Below the pieces are notes generated by a model. It did no database searches and was not told the DNA's origin. It saw only the letters and a program-made list of their open reading frames with translations. Source: JAYYZW01 sp965217605 (lineage in GTDB: Bacteria; Pseudomonadota; Gammaproteobacteria; Ga0077536). Taken from it: 64,000 nt of DNA. Shown here in pieces: positions 1-8,628 of this stretch. The stretch is taken from the NCBI GenBank assembly GCA_965217605.1, contig CBDCJB010000003.1, positions 124,001 through 188,000 on the forward strand. Reading direction: 5' to 3'. Numbering within the stretch: position 1 is the first letter of the stretch; every line of letters starts with the position of its first letter. Both the position numbers and the translations under genes were made by a program.

Positions 1-522
1 CTCCACATCGCTCATGGGAATATGCGCGTCCTTCTCCCCGAAGTGCATGATCACCGGACATCGGGCGGCGCGGCTCGCCTCGCCGGCGACACCGCCGCCG
101 TAATACGAAGACGCGGCTGCAACGCCGGATAGTTCACAAGCCGAAAGCCAGGTCAGCAATCCACCGAAGCAGTAGCCGACCACGCCGACCTTCCCGTGGT
201 CGGACGCCGCATCGACGGCGGCCTGCAGGTCCTTCAAGGTGTTCTCCATTTGCATCTCTTCGAAGGCGAACTTCAAACCCTTGTCGAACTCCGCCTGATC
301 GGTGTATCCGAGTTCGACGTCGCGCTCCACGCGGTCGAAGATCTGCGGCGCTATGGCCGCGTAACCGGCAGCCGCGTAGCCATCGGCGACCTCGCGGATG
401 TGCATATTTACGCCGAATATTTCCTGAATGACGACTACACCGGCCTTGGGTACGCCTTGCGGCAACGCTTCATATGCCCCGAGCGTAAAGCCGTCGCCGG
501 CGGTCAATTGTCGCTGTCCCAT
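1..522 (-). CDS. dienelactone hydrolase family protein (partial, C-terminus beyond window)
   Basis: Alpha/beta hydrolase of the dienelactone hydrolase family. These cytosolic enzymes open lactone rings or cleave esters through a Cys-His-Asp triad. About 174 codons are visible. The start is ATG at 522, preceded by a G-rich GGGGGAG ribosome site. The nucleophile elbow GYCFGG lies near residue 117, with Cys in place of the usual Ser, as is typical of the family. Upstream there is VIQEIFGVN, the oxyanion-hole region, and near the cut end HFGEKDAHIP, which normally carries the catalytic Asp. The final His is outside the window. The gene is divergent from the MAPEG-like gene and is near a P450, so a detoxification or catabolic role is possible, but its substrate is unknown. 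Confidence 0.88.
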   Translation of the reverse strand, partial: MGQRQLTAGDGFTLGAYEALPQGVPKAGVVVIQEIFGVNMHIREVADGYAAAGYAAIAPQIFDRVERDVELGYTDQAEFDKGLKFAFEEMQMENTLKDLQAAVDAASDHGKVGVVGYCFGGLLTWLSACELSGVAAASSYYGGGVAGEASRAARCPVIMHFGEKDAHIPMSDVE

Positions 523-665
523 TATTCTCCCCCTCGCATGGTTCGAGTTCGTAACTATATAGGGGTTCGGAATGACTGGACAATCCATCGCAGGTCTGTC
601 CACGGTCCGCGACATCCCCTATGCTAAGGCGTATTCAGAAGACAGGACCCGGGGAGGGACTTCTT

Positions 666-1064
666 ATGAGCGCAACCGCAATGAGTTTAACCGGTTTGAT
701 CGCGTGGACCATCGCGTTGACATTTGTACTCTTGGGCGTACGCGTGAAAGCAATCGTAGCAGGCCACGCGTTCGCGGGGTTTGCCCAAGACGGCAGCGAC
801 CTCGGTGGATTTCCCGAACGTGTCACATGTGCGCACGGCAACAGCCTCGAATGGCTGGTCGTACCCGCAGCGCTTATGGCTTATGCGATAGCATCTGATC
901 AGACTGCAGTGACCGATGGCTTGGCGATGTGGGTATTGTATGCACGCGTAATACAGTCGATAGTGCACATCGCCTCGATCAGTACCCCTGCAGTAGGCAT
1001 CCGCGGAACCATGTTGACCGTACAGATCGTCATCTGGATCATCTGGATGGTGAACTTCGTCTAG
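666..1064 (+). CDS. MAPEG family membrane protein
   Basis: A small integral membrane protein of 132 residues with about four hydrophobic segments. I place the start at ATG 666 because GGGGAGGGA sits just upstream; an in-frame start at 621 has no such site. The hydrophilic stretch with E-R-V-T-C-A-H-G-N-x-L-E followed by hydrophobic helices and A-R-V-I-Q-S-I-V-H-I matches MAPEG proteins (membrane-associated eicosanoid and glutathione metabolism). Bacterial members are often glutathione-transferase-like or uncharacterised. It precedes the P450 by 55 bp on the same strand, so the two may be cotranscribed. The family call is good; the activity is not established. Confidence 0.78.
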   Translation: MSATAMSLTGLIAWTIALTFVLLGVRVKAIVAGHAFAGFAQDGSDLGGFPERVTCAHGNSLEWLVVPAALMAYAIASDQTAVTDGLAMWVLYARVIQSIVHIASISTPAVGIRGTMLTVQIVIWIIWMVNFV

Positions 1065-1119
1065 AGACAACTCGCATCGACGCACTGCAGCGTATTTGCG
1101 CTGTAGTGCGTCTGTCCTC

Positions 1120-2346
1120 ATGGAAGATCCACTCGAACTCCTCGCGCGCCTCACCGACGAGGATTGGGCTGGTGCGAATCCGCTTTCGCCTGAGTTTCGC
1201 GACGATCCGTATCCCGCGCTCCACCAGCTTCGCGAGCGTGATCCGATCAACCTCTCGCCGATCGGGACGTGGCGCATTACGCGTTACGATGATGTTGCGC
1301 AGGTATTCAAGCACGCCCCGACGAGTATGACCTTACCCGATGGTTCGAACCCCAACTTCGATCCACTCGACCGGCGCGGCAGCTTCAATGACTTCCTGCT
1401 GAACAAGGACGGCGACGAGCATATGCGCCTACGGCGCCTCGTCGTGAAAGCATTTACACGCCGCGCGCTGGACAAGATTCAGTTCGAAATCGATGAAGCC
1501 GTCGCCAGCGCACTCGACCGCGCCGTGCGTGACGGTGGTATGGACGTCGTTCACGATCTGGCGCTGTACGTACCGAGCCGCATGATCTGCCGCATCATGG
1601 GTGTACCGGAGGCCGATCGCCTGCAATTCACCGAGTGGACGGCAGCGCGAACCAGCGCCTTCTTTGCTCGTTTTCTACCGGAAGAGGTCAAACAGCGCGT
1701 GCGTGACGCCGGATCGGCGATGGCCGATTATTTCGATGCACTCGCTAAAGAGCGGCGCAAGAACCTGGGAGACGATCTGCTGAGCGAACTGATCCGGGCC
1801 GAGGAAGACGGCGATCGACTCCGGGAGGGTGAACTGACCGTTCAAGCAGTCGGTTTACTCGTCGCAGGGTTCGAGACCACGATTGGACTCATTGGCAACG
1901 GATTGCGTGCGTTCATCGAACATCCCCGGCAAATGCAGGTCCTGCGCGACCGTCCCGAACTCCTCGATAACGCCGTTGAAGAATGCTTGAGGTACGACGC
2001 TCCGATCCTGTTCAACTGGCGTATCCTCACCGAGGATTATGAATTCGGCGGGCGTACCCTTCCGCGTGATGCCGTGTTATGGCCGATGCTGGGCGCCGCC
2101 AACCGCGATCCCGCGCGCTTTCCAGATCCCGATCGCTTCGACATCGAGCGCGAAGACGTCGCGCATCAATCATTCGGCGGCGGGACGCACTTCTGCCTGG
2201 GTCATCAACTGGCGAGGATGGAGGCGAGGAGCGCGATCGGCGCATTCATCAGGCAGGTCGAAACACCCCGTATCGACTATCACGGACTGGCCTGGTCGCA
2301 ATCCTTCTTCCGGGTCTTGGGCAAGATGCCGGTCGCGTTTGCCTGA
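1120..2346 (+). CDS. cytochrome P450
   Basis: A soluble bacterial cytochrome P450 monooxygenase of 408 residues. The I-helix oxygen-activation motif AGFETT is near residue 248. The K-helix ExxR appears as EECLR. The haem loop FGGGTHFCLG near residue 352 carries the axial Cys. An N-terminal membrane anchor is absent. I chose ATG 1120 (MEDPLELL) over an upstream TTG at 1096, because the family normally begins shortly before a segment like the P-F-P-D-P-Y region seen here as FRDDPYPAL. It needs ferredoxin and reductase partners, none of which are in the window. The substrate cannot be told from sequence. It converges on dps. Confidence 0.95.
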   Translation: MEDPLELLARLTDEDWAGANPLSPEFRDDPYPALHQLRERDPINLSPIGTWRITRYDDVAQVFKHAPTSMTLPDGSNPNFDPLDRRGSFNDFLLNKDGDEHMRLRRLVVKAFTRRALDKIQFEIDEAVASALDRAVRDGGMDVVHDLALYVPSRMICRIMGVPEADRLQFTEWTAARTSAFFARFLPEEVKQRVRDAGSAMADYFDALAKERRKNLGDDLLSELIRAEEDGDRLREGELTVQAVGLLVAGFETTIGLIGNGLRAFIEHPRQMQVLRDRPELLDNAVEECLRYDAPILFNWRILTEDYEFGGRTLPRDAVLWPMLGAANRDPARFPDPDRFDIEREDVAHQSFGGGTHFCLGHQLARMEARSAIGAFIRQVETPRIDYHGLAWSQSFFRVLGKMPVAFA

Positions 2347-2364
2347 ACGATCGAAGCGATCGTC

Positions 2365-2393
2365 GCCCGGATGAAGCGCAACGTAATCCGGGG
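2365..2393. repeat. half copy of a REP-like palindrome
   Basis: The stretch GCCCGGATGAAGCGCAACG followed by TAATCCGGGG matches one arm of the repeat seen in full at 6164-6234 and 39403-39473. Its own ends, CCCGGAT and ATCCGGG, still pair. It lies between the convergent ends of the P450 and dps genes, where such elements are common. Confidence 0.7.
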
Positions 2394-2420
2394 ATCTTCC
2401 TTACAGATCGGTTACAACGT

Positions 2421-2888
2421 TTATTCGAGCAGGCTGCGCAGCATCCATGCATTCTTTTCGTGGACCTGCATACGCTGGGTGAGGAGATCTGCGCTCGGTT
2501 CGTCACCGGCTTCATCGACCGCGGGAAAGACGCTTCGAGCAGTACGCACCACCGCTTCCTGGCCTGCCACGAGCCGACGGATCATCTCGGTGGCGTTCGG
2601 CGCATCGCTCTCTTCGGTGATCGACGTCAATTCTGCGAATTCACGATACGAACCGGGGGCCGGATGACCCAGCGCGCGAATACGCTCTGCGATCTGGTCG
2701 ACGGCGAGCGCAAGTTCAGTGTAGTGCGTCTCAAACAAGGTGTGCAGCGTCGTGAACTGCGGCCCTGTGACGTTCCAGTGATAGTTGTGTGTTTTGAGGT
2801 ACAGGGAATAGCTATCGGCGAGTAATCTCGATAGGCCACCGGCGATCGCCGCGCGCTGTTCTGGCGTAATTCCGATGTCGATATCCAT
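2421..2888 (-). CDS. dps: Dps/ferritin-like DNA-protection protein
   Basis: A 155-residue Dps-family protein. Dps forms a dodecameric shell that oxidises and stores iron with peroxide and shields DNA during stress. The family signature is clear: LKTHNYHWNVTGPQF near residues 31-45 supplies the ferroxidase His, followed by LFETHYTELALAVDQIAERI with the acidic ligands. The length is normal. ATG 2888 is preceded by GGGGCGGAAAC. The lysine-rich N-terminal tail of E. coli Dps is absent, so strong DNA binding is uncertain. No clear OxyR site was recognised. Confidence 0.93.
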   Translation of the reverse strand: MDIDIGITPEQRAAIAGGLSRLLADSYSLYLKTHNYHWNVTGPQFTTLHTLFETHYTELALAVDQIAERIRALGHPAPGSYREFAELTSITEESDAPNATEMIRRLVAGQEAVVRTARSVFPAVDEAGDEPSADLLTQRMQVHEKNAWMLRSLLE

Positions 2889-2953
2889 GTTTCCGCCCCT
2901 TCGATCAAGGTTGATGGAGATACGTTAAGAAGATGGGATCGATACGAAAATTA

Positions 2954-5900
2954 TCAACCCGTCGCGGCGGCTTGCTTGGCAGTAGCTCTACGCTTGCGCC
3001 CTATGCGTTGCCCGAGGTCGAAGGTGAAGGTCAAAAGGGCCGGCATGAACGTGATAGTAACCAGCGTCGAGAACAGAATACCGAATAACACGATTGCGCC
3101 GAGTCCGCGGTAGAGTTCGGTTCCCGCGCCTGGATTGAGAACCAGGGGCGAAAGGCCGCATACCGTCGTAACCATGGACATCATGATAGGCCGCAGGCGC
3201 GAACGCGTTGCTTCGACCACGGCCTGACGAATATCCATTTTCCGATCATTGAGATTGCGCGCCGCTCGTTCGACCAACAGTATAGGGTTATTGACGACGG
3301 TTCCGATCAAAACGAGAAACCCCAGCATCGTGATCACATCGAAGGGCTGTTGAACGACGGGTAATCCAATGCGGTCCAGTTGCTGTCCGAAAACGTTCAT
3401 CAGCCACAGACCGACGATGCCGCCACTGATCCCTATAGGCACCGAGGTCAAGATCAACAGCGGATATCCCCAGTGCGAAAAGATCGCAACGAGCAGTAAA
3501 TACGAAATAAGCACCGCAATGATGAAATTGCCGCCCAAGGCCTCGCGCGTCGCACTCAACCGATCGTTAGCGCCGCTGATCTCCATGGAAATACCAGGCG
3601 CGATCTGCCCCGATTCCTGCATCACCGCAATGAGTTCCCGTTCGACGCGTTCGACTCCAACTTCGAGCGGGATATCTTTTGGCGGGATGATATAAAGCGT
3701 AATGGTCCGGCGACCATCGACTCGCCGAATGGTTTCCGTATTTACCGTTTCCGTAACATCGGCTACGGCACCGAGGGGAACGACGCCGCCGTTCGGAGAA
3801 TAGAGCAGGACATTTTCGACATCCTCCGGCGCTTCGATAGCGCCGTGCGTGGAATAGATGAATATGTCGATCTTGTCGTCACCGAGAAAGAATTCGTCCA
3901 CGAACGCGCCGTCGGAAAATGCCCAGATCGCATAACCCAGATCGTCGGTTTCTATCCCAAGCTCCGCGGCCCGTTCCCAATCGGGCTTGACTTCGATCAA
4001 CGGCTGTCCCATAGCAAGGCTCGACGGCTTCGGCCTCACCTGTGGGTTATCGAATATTTCTCGCGACCGTTCGAAAGCGCGTGCGCCGGCGTCGAACAAC
4101 GGCGCCAATTCGGTGCCCGAAATATCCAGATTGATACTGCGGCTGCCGCCGAGGTTACTCGCGAAAATGGAGCCCCGAGACGCGAAGGAAATGACGCCGG
4201 GGACTTCGCCAAACCGCGCTGTCGCGACCTTGACGAGGGCATCGGTCTGGGCGCGATCGGTTGCTTCAGGGATGAGTAAAACCATCCCGGCCCGGGCATA
4301 ACTGATCACGAAGTTGAGCGCCGGAACGTCCGCTTCACCGTTAGCGAATGCTGCCGGATCCTGGCCGACAAAGGGCACGAAGTAGGCGTTGAGTTCACCT
4401 AGGATGCTGTCCATGACTTCGATGTTGTAACCCGGAGGCGAGAACATGAAGGCAAAGATCTTTTGTTCTTCGCCCTCTGGAAGATATTCGGCCTTGGGCG
4501 TCAGAAAACCGATGATGCCCGCTGATATCGACAGCACCACGGCGATCAATACGGCGCGCCGCAGGGCACCCGAGATCAGCCAATCGACGAATGCGACCGT
4601 GGCCTTGCTCATCCGCGTGCCCATTTGGTGAACGCTGCCGAGAAACCCTGAGGCGGCCGCCTGCTCGGCGCCGACCCAGCGGCTCATGGCCGCCGGTACC
4701 AATGCGATCGCCACCATCATCGACATCAAAATCGACGCCGAAATAGCCACAGCGATGTCCGAATAAAGCTGCCCTGCCTCCTCCTTGACGAAGATCACGG
4801 GCAGAAATACGAGCACCGTGGTCAAGGTCGACGCTAATACCGCCGGCCAGACCTCACGCACGCCGGCGATCGCCGCATCGACGCGCGCCTTGCCTTCGGC
4901 CAGGTGGCGATAGATGTTTTCGAGCACGACGATGCTGTTATCGAGCGTCATCCCGATCGCGAAGGCTACGCCGGCGAGAGAAATGACGTTGATCGTGCGG
5001 CCCGCCAGCATCAGGCCCAGGAACGCGACGACTGTGCAGATCGGTATACCGATTGCGCCGATCGCGGTTGCCGCCCCAGAGCGGAGGAACATGAATAAGA
5101 CGATAATGGCGAGGCTGGCGCCGATGAGGAGGTTTCGTCCTACCACTAAAACGGCGTCTTTTACGTATTGAACGTCCTCGCTGGATAAATCCATCTGCAT
5201 TCCACGCGGGTTCAATACGGTTCTATTGATCGTTTCGACCCGTTTCACGACGCCGTTCATCGCCTCCACGACGTTCGCGCCGATCATGCGCCGCACCCCT
5301 ATCGTGATGTTCGGACGTCCATTAGCGTAGGAAACATTCCTGATCTCGAAACTTCCCATTTGCGCGTATCCCACGTCGCGCAAACGAACCGAAAAATTTC
5401 CCCGCCGGGCGATGATCAGGTCCTCGATCGATTCGACCGTATCGAAACGGCCGACGGTGCGCAGGATGTATCGCCGTTTGCCGGAATCCAAATCGCCGCC
5501 TGACACATCCCGATTGCGGCTCCGAATGGCGTCGCGCAATTCGCGCACGCTGATGCGGCGTTCGGCGAGCTTGATGGGATCCACGAAAATTTGGATCTGC
5601 CGCTCGGTGCCACCCCAGACCTCGGCCTCCGACACGCCGGCCACGCGTTCGATTTGCGTAGCTACGTAGTCCTGTACGAAATCGCGCATCAAATGCATGT
5701 CGATGTTCTGCGGGTTACCGGGCAGCGGCGTGACGCGGTAAAACATGAACGGATTATTTGAGTAGGAACTCGTGATGATGCGCGGTTCGTCGACGTTTTC
5801 CGGATAGGACGGTACCTGAGCGAGCGCGTTGTTTACCCGTATGAGTATTTCGTTGAGATCGGCGCCATGCGGAAAATCGAGCTCGATCTGTGCTTGCCCG

Positions 5901-6151
5901 GTCCGCGCCTCGGAGATCATCCGCTCGAGACCGATCAAATTCCGCAGGTAGTCTTCCTGCTCGATGAGGATCTCCTTCTCGATGTCCTGCGGCGTCGCGC
6001 CAGGCCAGGTCGTGCGCACCGTTACTGTTCGCACATCGAGATCGGGGATCATTTGCTTCGGTACGCGATAGATCGACGTGAGGCCGAACACACAGATGAT
6101 CAAGACGACAACCGTCAGAATTACCGGCTTGCGTACGGCGAATTCGAACAT
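2954..6151 (-). CDS. RND efflux transporter permease (AcrB-type)
   Basis: A 1065-residue inner-membrane resistance-nodulation-division permease, which exports substrates from periplasm or membrane using proton influx. The N-terminal TM helix (FAVRKPVILTVVVLIICVFG) and the Porter segment WPGATPQDIEKEI are typical. TM4 contains GMTLDNSIVVLENIYRH with the proton-relay Asp. A second TM block is near the C-terminus. The length is that of a complete protein. The gene lies downstream of its adaptor on the minus strand, with a REP-like palindrome in the 91-bp gap. No outer-membrane TolC-like factor is present here, so one must be borrowed. Substrate is unknown. Confidence 0.95.
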   Translation of the reverse strand: MFEFAVRKPVILTVVVLIICVFGLTSIYRVPKQMIPDLDVRTVTVRTTWPGATPQDIEKEILIEQEDYLRNLIGLERMISEARTGQAQIELDFPHGADLNEILIRVNNALAQVPSYPENVDEPRIITSSYSNNPFMFYRVTPLPGNPQNIDMHLMRDFVQDYVATQIERVAGVSEAEVWGGTERQIQIFVDPIKLAERRISVRELRDAIRSRNRDVSGGDLDSGKRRYILRTVGRFDTVESIEDLIIARRGNFSVRLRDVGYAQMGSFEIRNVSYANGRPNITIGVRRMIGANVVEAMNGVVKRVETINRTVLNPRGMQMDLSSEDVQYVKDAVLVVGRNLLIGASLAIIVLFMFLRSGAATAIGAIGIPICTVVAFLGLMLAGRTINVISLAGVAFAIGMTLDNSIVVLENIYRHLAEGKARVDAAIAGVREVWPAVLASTLTTVLVFLPVIFVKEEAGQLYSDIAVAISASILMSMMVAIALVPAAMSRWVGAEQAAASGFLGSVHQMGTRMSKATVAFVDWLISGALRRAVLIAVVLSISAGIIGFLTPKAEYLPEGEEQKIFAFMFSPPGYNIEVMDSILGELNAYFVPFVGQDPAAFANGEADVPALNFVISYARAGMVLLIPEATDRAQTDALVKVATARFGEVPGVISFASRGSIFASNLGGSRSINLDISGTELAPLFDAGARAFERSREIFDNPQVRPKPSSLAMGQPLIEVKPDWERAAELGIETDDLGYAIWAFSDGAFVDEFFLGDDKIDIFIYSTHGAIEAPEDVENVLLYSPNGGVVPLGAVADVTETVNTETIRRVDGRRTITLYIIPPKDIPLEVGVERVERELIAVMQESGQIAPGISMEISGANDRLSATREALGGNFIIAVLISYLLLVAIFSHWGYPLLILTSVPIGISGGIVGLWLMNVFGQQLDRIGLPVVQQPFDVITMLGFLVLIGTVVNNPILLVERAARNLNDRKMDIRQAVVEATRSRLRPIMMSMVTTVCGLSPLVLNPGAGTELYRGLGAIVLFGILFSTLVTITFMPALLTFTFDLGQRIGRKRRATAKQAAATG

Positions 6152-6163
6152 GCTAGGAGGGGT

Positions 6164-6234
6164 CCCGGATTCCGCTTCGCTCCATCCGGGCTACATCCGC
6201 CTGGTAGCCTGGATGGAGCGGAGCGGAATCCGGG
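6164..6234. repeat. REP-like inverted repeat in the RND operon
   Basis: The arms CCCGGATTCCGCTTCGCTCC and its near complement ending in GGAGCGGAATCCGGG face each other around a short ATCCGGGCTACATCCGCCTGGTAGCC centre. The same unit occurs complete at 39403-39473 and as halves at 2365 and 52906. It lies between the two genes of one operon, where such structures often stabilise mRNA or alter relative expression. Confidence 0.85.
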
Positions 6235-6242
6235 GGCAACAT

Positions 6243-7340
6243 CTAAATGTCCTGCACGTGCTCTTCGGCGACGAGTACGGATTGCCCGGGCCTCAAGATC
6301 TCATTTCCGCGGATCACCACCTGCTGGCCAGGCCTGACGTCGCCTTGCACGATTTCGACGTGATCGCGGTACGATCGACCCGTTTCGATCAACCGCGGTA
6401 CGGCTTTGGTAATGCCGTCTTCTACGATGATGACCCAGACGTTAGCCGTGCCATCGGGTTTGCGTACCACGGCGTCCCGCGGTAACAGCAAGGCGGGAGC
6501 GCGGTCGCCGGCGGCAATCCGTAAGCGCACGCGCGCCGACATGCCCGGTGCGAGCAAACGTTCGTCATTGGGAATTTCGATCCATATTCTGAACGTTCGC
6601 GAGGCCGCGTCGCTGACGGGGATCTTGCGCGTCACCTGCGCTTCGAAGCTACGATCGGGCATTGCGTCGAGGCGAATGCGCACCTGTGTCTCGGTATCGA
6701 CGTCCGCGTAGTAAAACTGTGGTACCGGCACTTCCAGTCGCAATACGCCGACATCGACGAGTTCCGCGATAGCAGTATTCGTTTCGACCCATTCACCGCG
6801 TTCGACGAGCTTACGACTTACGACGGCCGCAAAGGGCGCATACACGACGTGTCGTTCCAGCAGTTCTACAGTACGCGCGAGTTCGGCTTGCGCCCGCTTG
6901 ACGGTGGCGGCATCGATATCGATCTGCGCTTTTGCGGCGTCCACACTCGTATCGGCTACGTGTCGGGTCTCCTGCAATTCCATTAACTCGCGATGGCGGC
7001 GCTCGGACTCGCGCTTGCGCGCCCGCGCTTCTTCGAGTCTGGCGTTCGCGGCTTCCCTGTCGATCCGCGCCAAACGAGGATCGAGGCGAATCACTACCGC
7101 ACCGCGCTCGAGCCGGTCACCATCGTCAACCAGTATTTCTGAGATCAGGCCGTCGATTTCCGTAGACAAACGCGACGTCCGGCGTGCGATGAGGCTGCCG
7201 TTTAACGTGACTTCCTCGTGGATTTCGGCCGTTCGCGCCGTTGAAACGCCGACGGGAACAGGCGGCTCGGACATCACTCGGCCGGGCAAAAACGATACGC
7301 TTACGATCACCAGAGCGCTCATCACGCACTTGATTCTCAT
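6243..7340 (-). CDS. RND efflux periplasmic adaptor (membrane fusion protein)
   Basis: A 365-residue HlyD/AcrA-type adaptor that links the RND permease to an outer-membrane channel. It opens with a signal peptide (MRIKCVMSALVIVSVSFLPG). Next comes the biotinyl-lipoyl half DGLISEILVDDGDRLERGAV and a long alpha hairpin rich in Arg and Glu (about residues 95-165). The second lipoyl half is VVYAPFAAVVSRKLVERGEWV, followed by a beta-barrel and a membrane-proximal domain. The signal peptide has no lipobox Cys, so it is probably a periplasmic protein rather than a lipoprotein. It is first in the operon with the permease. Confidence 0.94.
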   Translation of the reverse strand: MRIKCVMSALVIVSVSFLPGRVMSEPPVPVGVSTARTAEIHEEVTLNGSLIARRTSRLSTEIDGLISEILVDDGDRLERGAVVIRLDPRLARIDREAANARLEEARARKRESERRHRELMELQETRHVADTSVDAAKAQIDIDAATVKRAQAELARTVELLERHVVYAPFAAVVSRKLVERGEWVETNTAIAELVDVGVLRLEVPVPQFYYADVDTETQVRIRLDAMPDRSFEAQVTRKIPVSDAASRTFRIWIEIPNDERLLAPGMSARVRLRIAAGDRAPALLLPRDAVVRKPDGTANVWVIIVEDGITKAVPRLIETGRSYRDHVEIVQGDVRPGQQVVIRGNEILRPGQSVLVAEEHVQDI

Positions 7341-7579
7341 ACCGCAGGACCCTGTCTCATCGAAACATTATCGACTCGGCCGGGGACGCTTGTCACACTA
7401 AACCGCATTTTTTCCCGACGTTCCTCTGACAACGACTTCGCGCAAAATCGTCAAAAACTGTTGCTTATCGCCCTGAAAGCGTCAAACGTAGACGCGCGGT
7501 GCTGTAATCATCACCGTTCGAGGCTAATCGTCGCTGACACCGACTTCAACAAGGCTTCACCTCTACCATCGTGCATACG

Positions 7580-7608
7580 CTGGAAAACTCGATGCCAGTT
7601 GCTATAGT
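7580..7608 (+). promoter_or_regulatory. extended -10 sigma70-type promoter
   Basis: TGC precedes the hexamer TATAGT (7603-7608), giving the extended -10 form. A weak -35, CTGGAA, lies 17 bp upstream at 7580-7585. The predicted start of transcription is near 7615. It would drive the RNA that ends at the terminator near 7778. Confidence 0.5.
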
Positions 7609-7614
7609 TAAACT

Positions 7615-7778
7615 ATGGGATGAATTAACGACGCGCTATGCTGGCGACGACGTCTGTATTCATCTCAGTAGTGCCGCGTCACATCGCAGAAGCGCACTTC
7701 AAGCCCTTACGGGAAGACCTCGCTCAGCGAGGTCCAATCGCCGGCGCAAACCCCGCTTATATAGCGGGGTTTGCTTTT
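7615..7778 (+). ncRNA. candidate small RNA of about 165 nt
   Basis: The segment is bounded by an extended -10 promoter and a strong intrinsic terminator, with no supported ORF inside. It carries a second hairpin, GACCTCGCTCAGCGAGGTC, at 7716-7734 just ahead of the terminator stem. I compared it mentally with 6S, tmRNA, 4.5S and CsrB-type RNAs and saw no match. Function unknown; this is inference from signals only. Confidence 0.4.
7748..7778 (+). terminator. rho-independent terminator
   Basis: AAACCCCGCT and AGCGGGGTTT form a 10-bp stem around TATAT, followed by TGCTTTT on the plus strand. The opposite strand has no T tract, so it ends plus-strand transcription, presumably of the candidate small RNA. 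Confidence 0.8.
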
Positions 7779-7854
7779 ATGGGCGCTCTTTGCATTTTAA
7801 TGATCTGCCTCCGGAGATCTTGAAAATTCGGGACCTGTTTCTTTTCCGACAGCG

Positions 7855-8628
7855 TCAGTTGCCGCGAGTACCTAGGAGCACGCCGCGATCAACCATACGT
7901 GCCAAGATCGGCCGTCCCGCGGAAATGAGAACGGAAACGTCCGGCTCGTCTAATTCGCGTGCGACAGTCTCGAAGATCTCTCTACCGGTAGAACCGTGTT
8001 CCTCGCTGATGAGTTCGAGTAAACGAGCCGCGGCACCATTTAAATCCAAAAATCCGTAGCGATTGTCGAGATCGCGGAAGGCGGCGATACGGGTAGGCAC
8101 CAGCGGTGCTTCGGCAAGTTCGTATTCGGGTCCGATGGCGTGCACGGGGAAGCGGTAGGTCACGACCTTCAAGATCGGATTGGCGACCGGAACTCCGGTG
8201 ATGAGATCGCCGTCGCGATCGATACCGGTCAGATCGATACGGCGTTCATCCGCGCCGATCAGGGTTTCCAACCAGTCGAAATGCGCAAGTTCGTACAAAT
8301 ACTCCGGATCCGCGGGCTCATTTCGTTCGTTTTCCAGGTAGTCGAGAAATTCAAGCGGTACGTCGATGAAGGCGTTGGACATCGACACGTGCCGGATCAA
8401 ATAGTCGCGCAGCATCGCCTGCCAATCGGCCTCGTGCATCACGTCGCGGACCCGCGGGTAATTGTCTTTCATGAGCCCGTCGACATTTGCGAATACCGCG
8501 TGGCGATAAATAGCTAAACGGCGCTCTTCATGACCCGCCGGAGGCGTTTCCTCATCGGGGTTACGCAAATACCGGGTGAACGCGCGTTGCAGGCGCACGA
8601 ACTCGGACTCAACCGCCTTTCCCCTCAT
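7855..8628 (-). CDS. DUF2063 / HvfC-BufC-type partner protein
   Basis: A 257-residue protein of the DUF2063 family, the partner of DUF692 enzymes (MbnC, HvfC/BufC). The N-terminal half has the family segment RRLAIYRHAVFANVDGLMKD and NYPRVRDVM, with FLDYLENER and LAHFDWLET further on. The C-terminal half resembles the HvfC winged-helix-like part. In methanobactin biosynthesis the homologous protein forms a heterodimer with the DUF692 enzyme and helps bring the peptide to its iron centre. Its ATG overlaps the stop of the DUF692 gene (ATGA), implying translational coupling. It is last in a three-gene minus-strand operon. The older label of putative DNA-binding protein should not be taken literally. 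Confidence 0.85.
   Translation of the reverse strand: MRGKAVESEFVRLQRAFTRYLRNPDEETPPAGHEERRLAIYRHAVFANVDGLMKDNYPRVRDVMHEADWQAMLRDYLIRHVSMSNAFIDVPLEFLDYLENERNEPADPEYLYELAHFDWLETLIGADERRIDLTGIDRDGDLITGVPVANPILKVVTYRFPVHAIGPEYELAEAPLVPTRIAAFRDLDNRYGFLDLNGAAARLLELISEEHGSTGREIFETVARELDEPDVSVLISAGRPILARMVDRGVLLGTRGN

Larger units (their letters stand above)
7341..7854. other. intergenic stretch holding a probable small RNA
   Basis: No convincing protein gene is seen in these 514 bases. The part up to about 7575 carries nothing I can name beyond the upstream region of the adaptor gene on the minus strand. From 7580 an extended -10 promoter and a plus-strand terminator bracket a likely noncoding RNA. 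A 61-codon ORF at 7638-7823 runs through the terminator hairpin and has no ribosome site, so I do not regard it as a gene. Confidence 0.6.

Noticed and set aside
7638..7823. 61-codon ORF in the efflux/peptide operon gap
   Set aside because: It runs through a terminator hairpin, lacks a ribosome site, and shows no protein-like features; a noncoding RNA explains the signals better.
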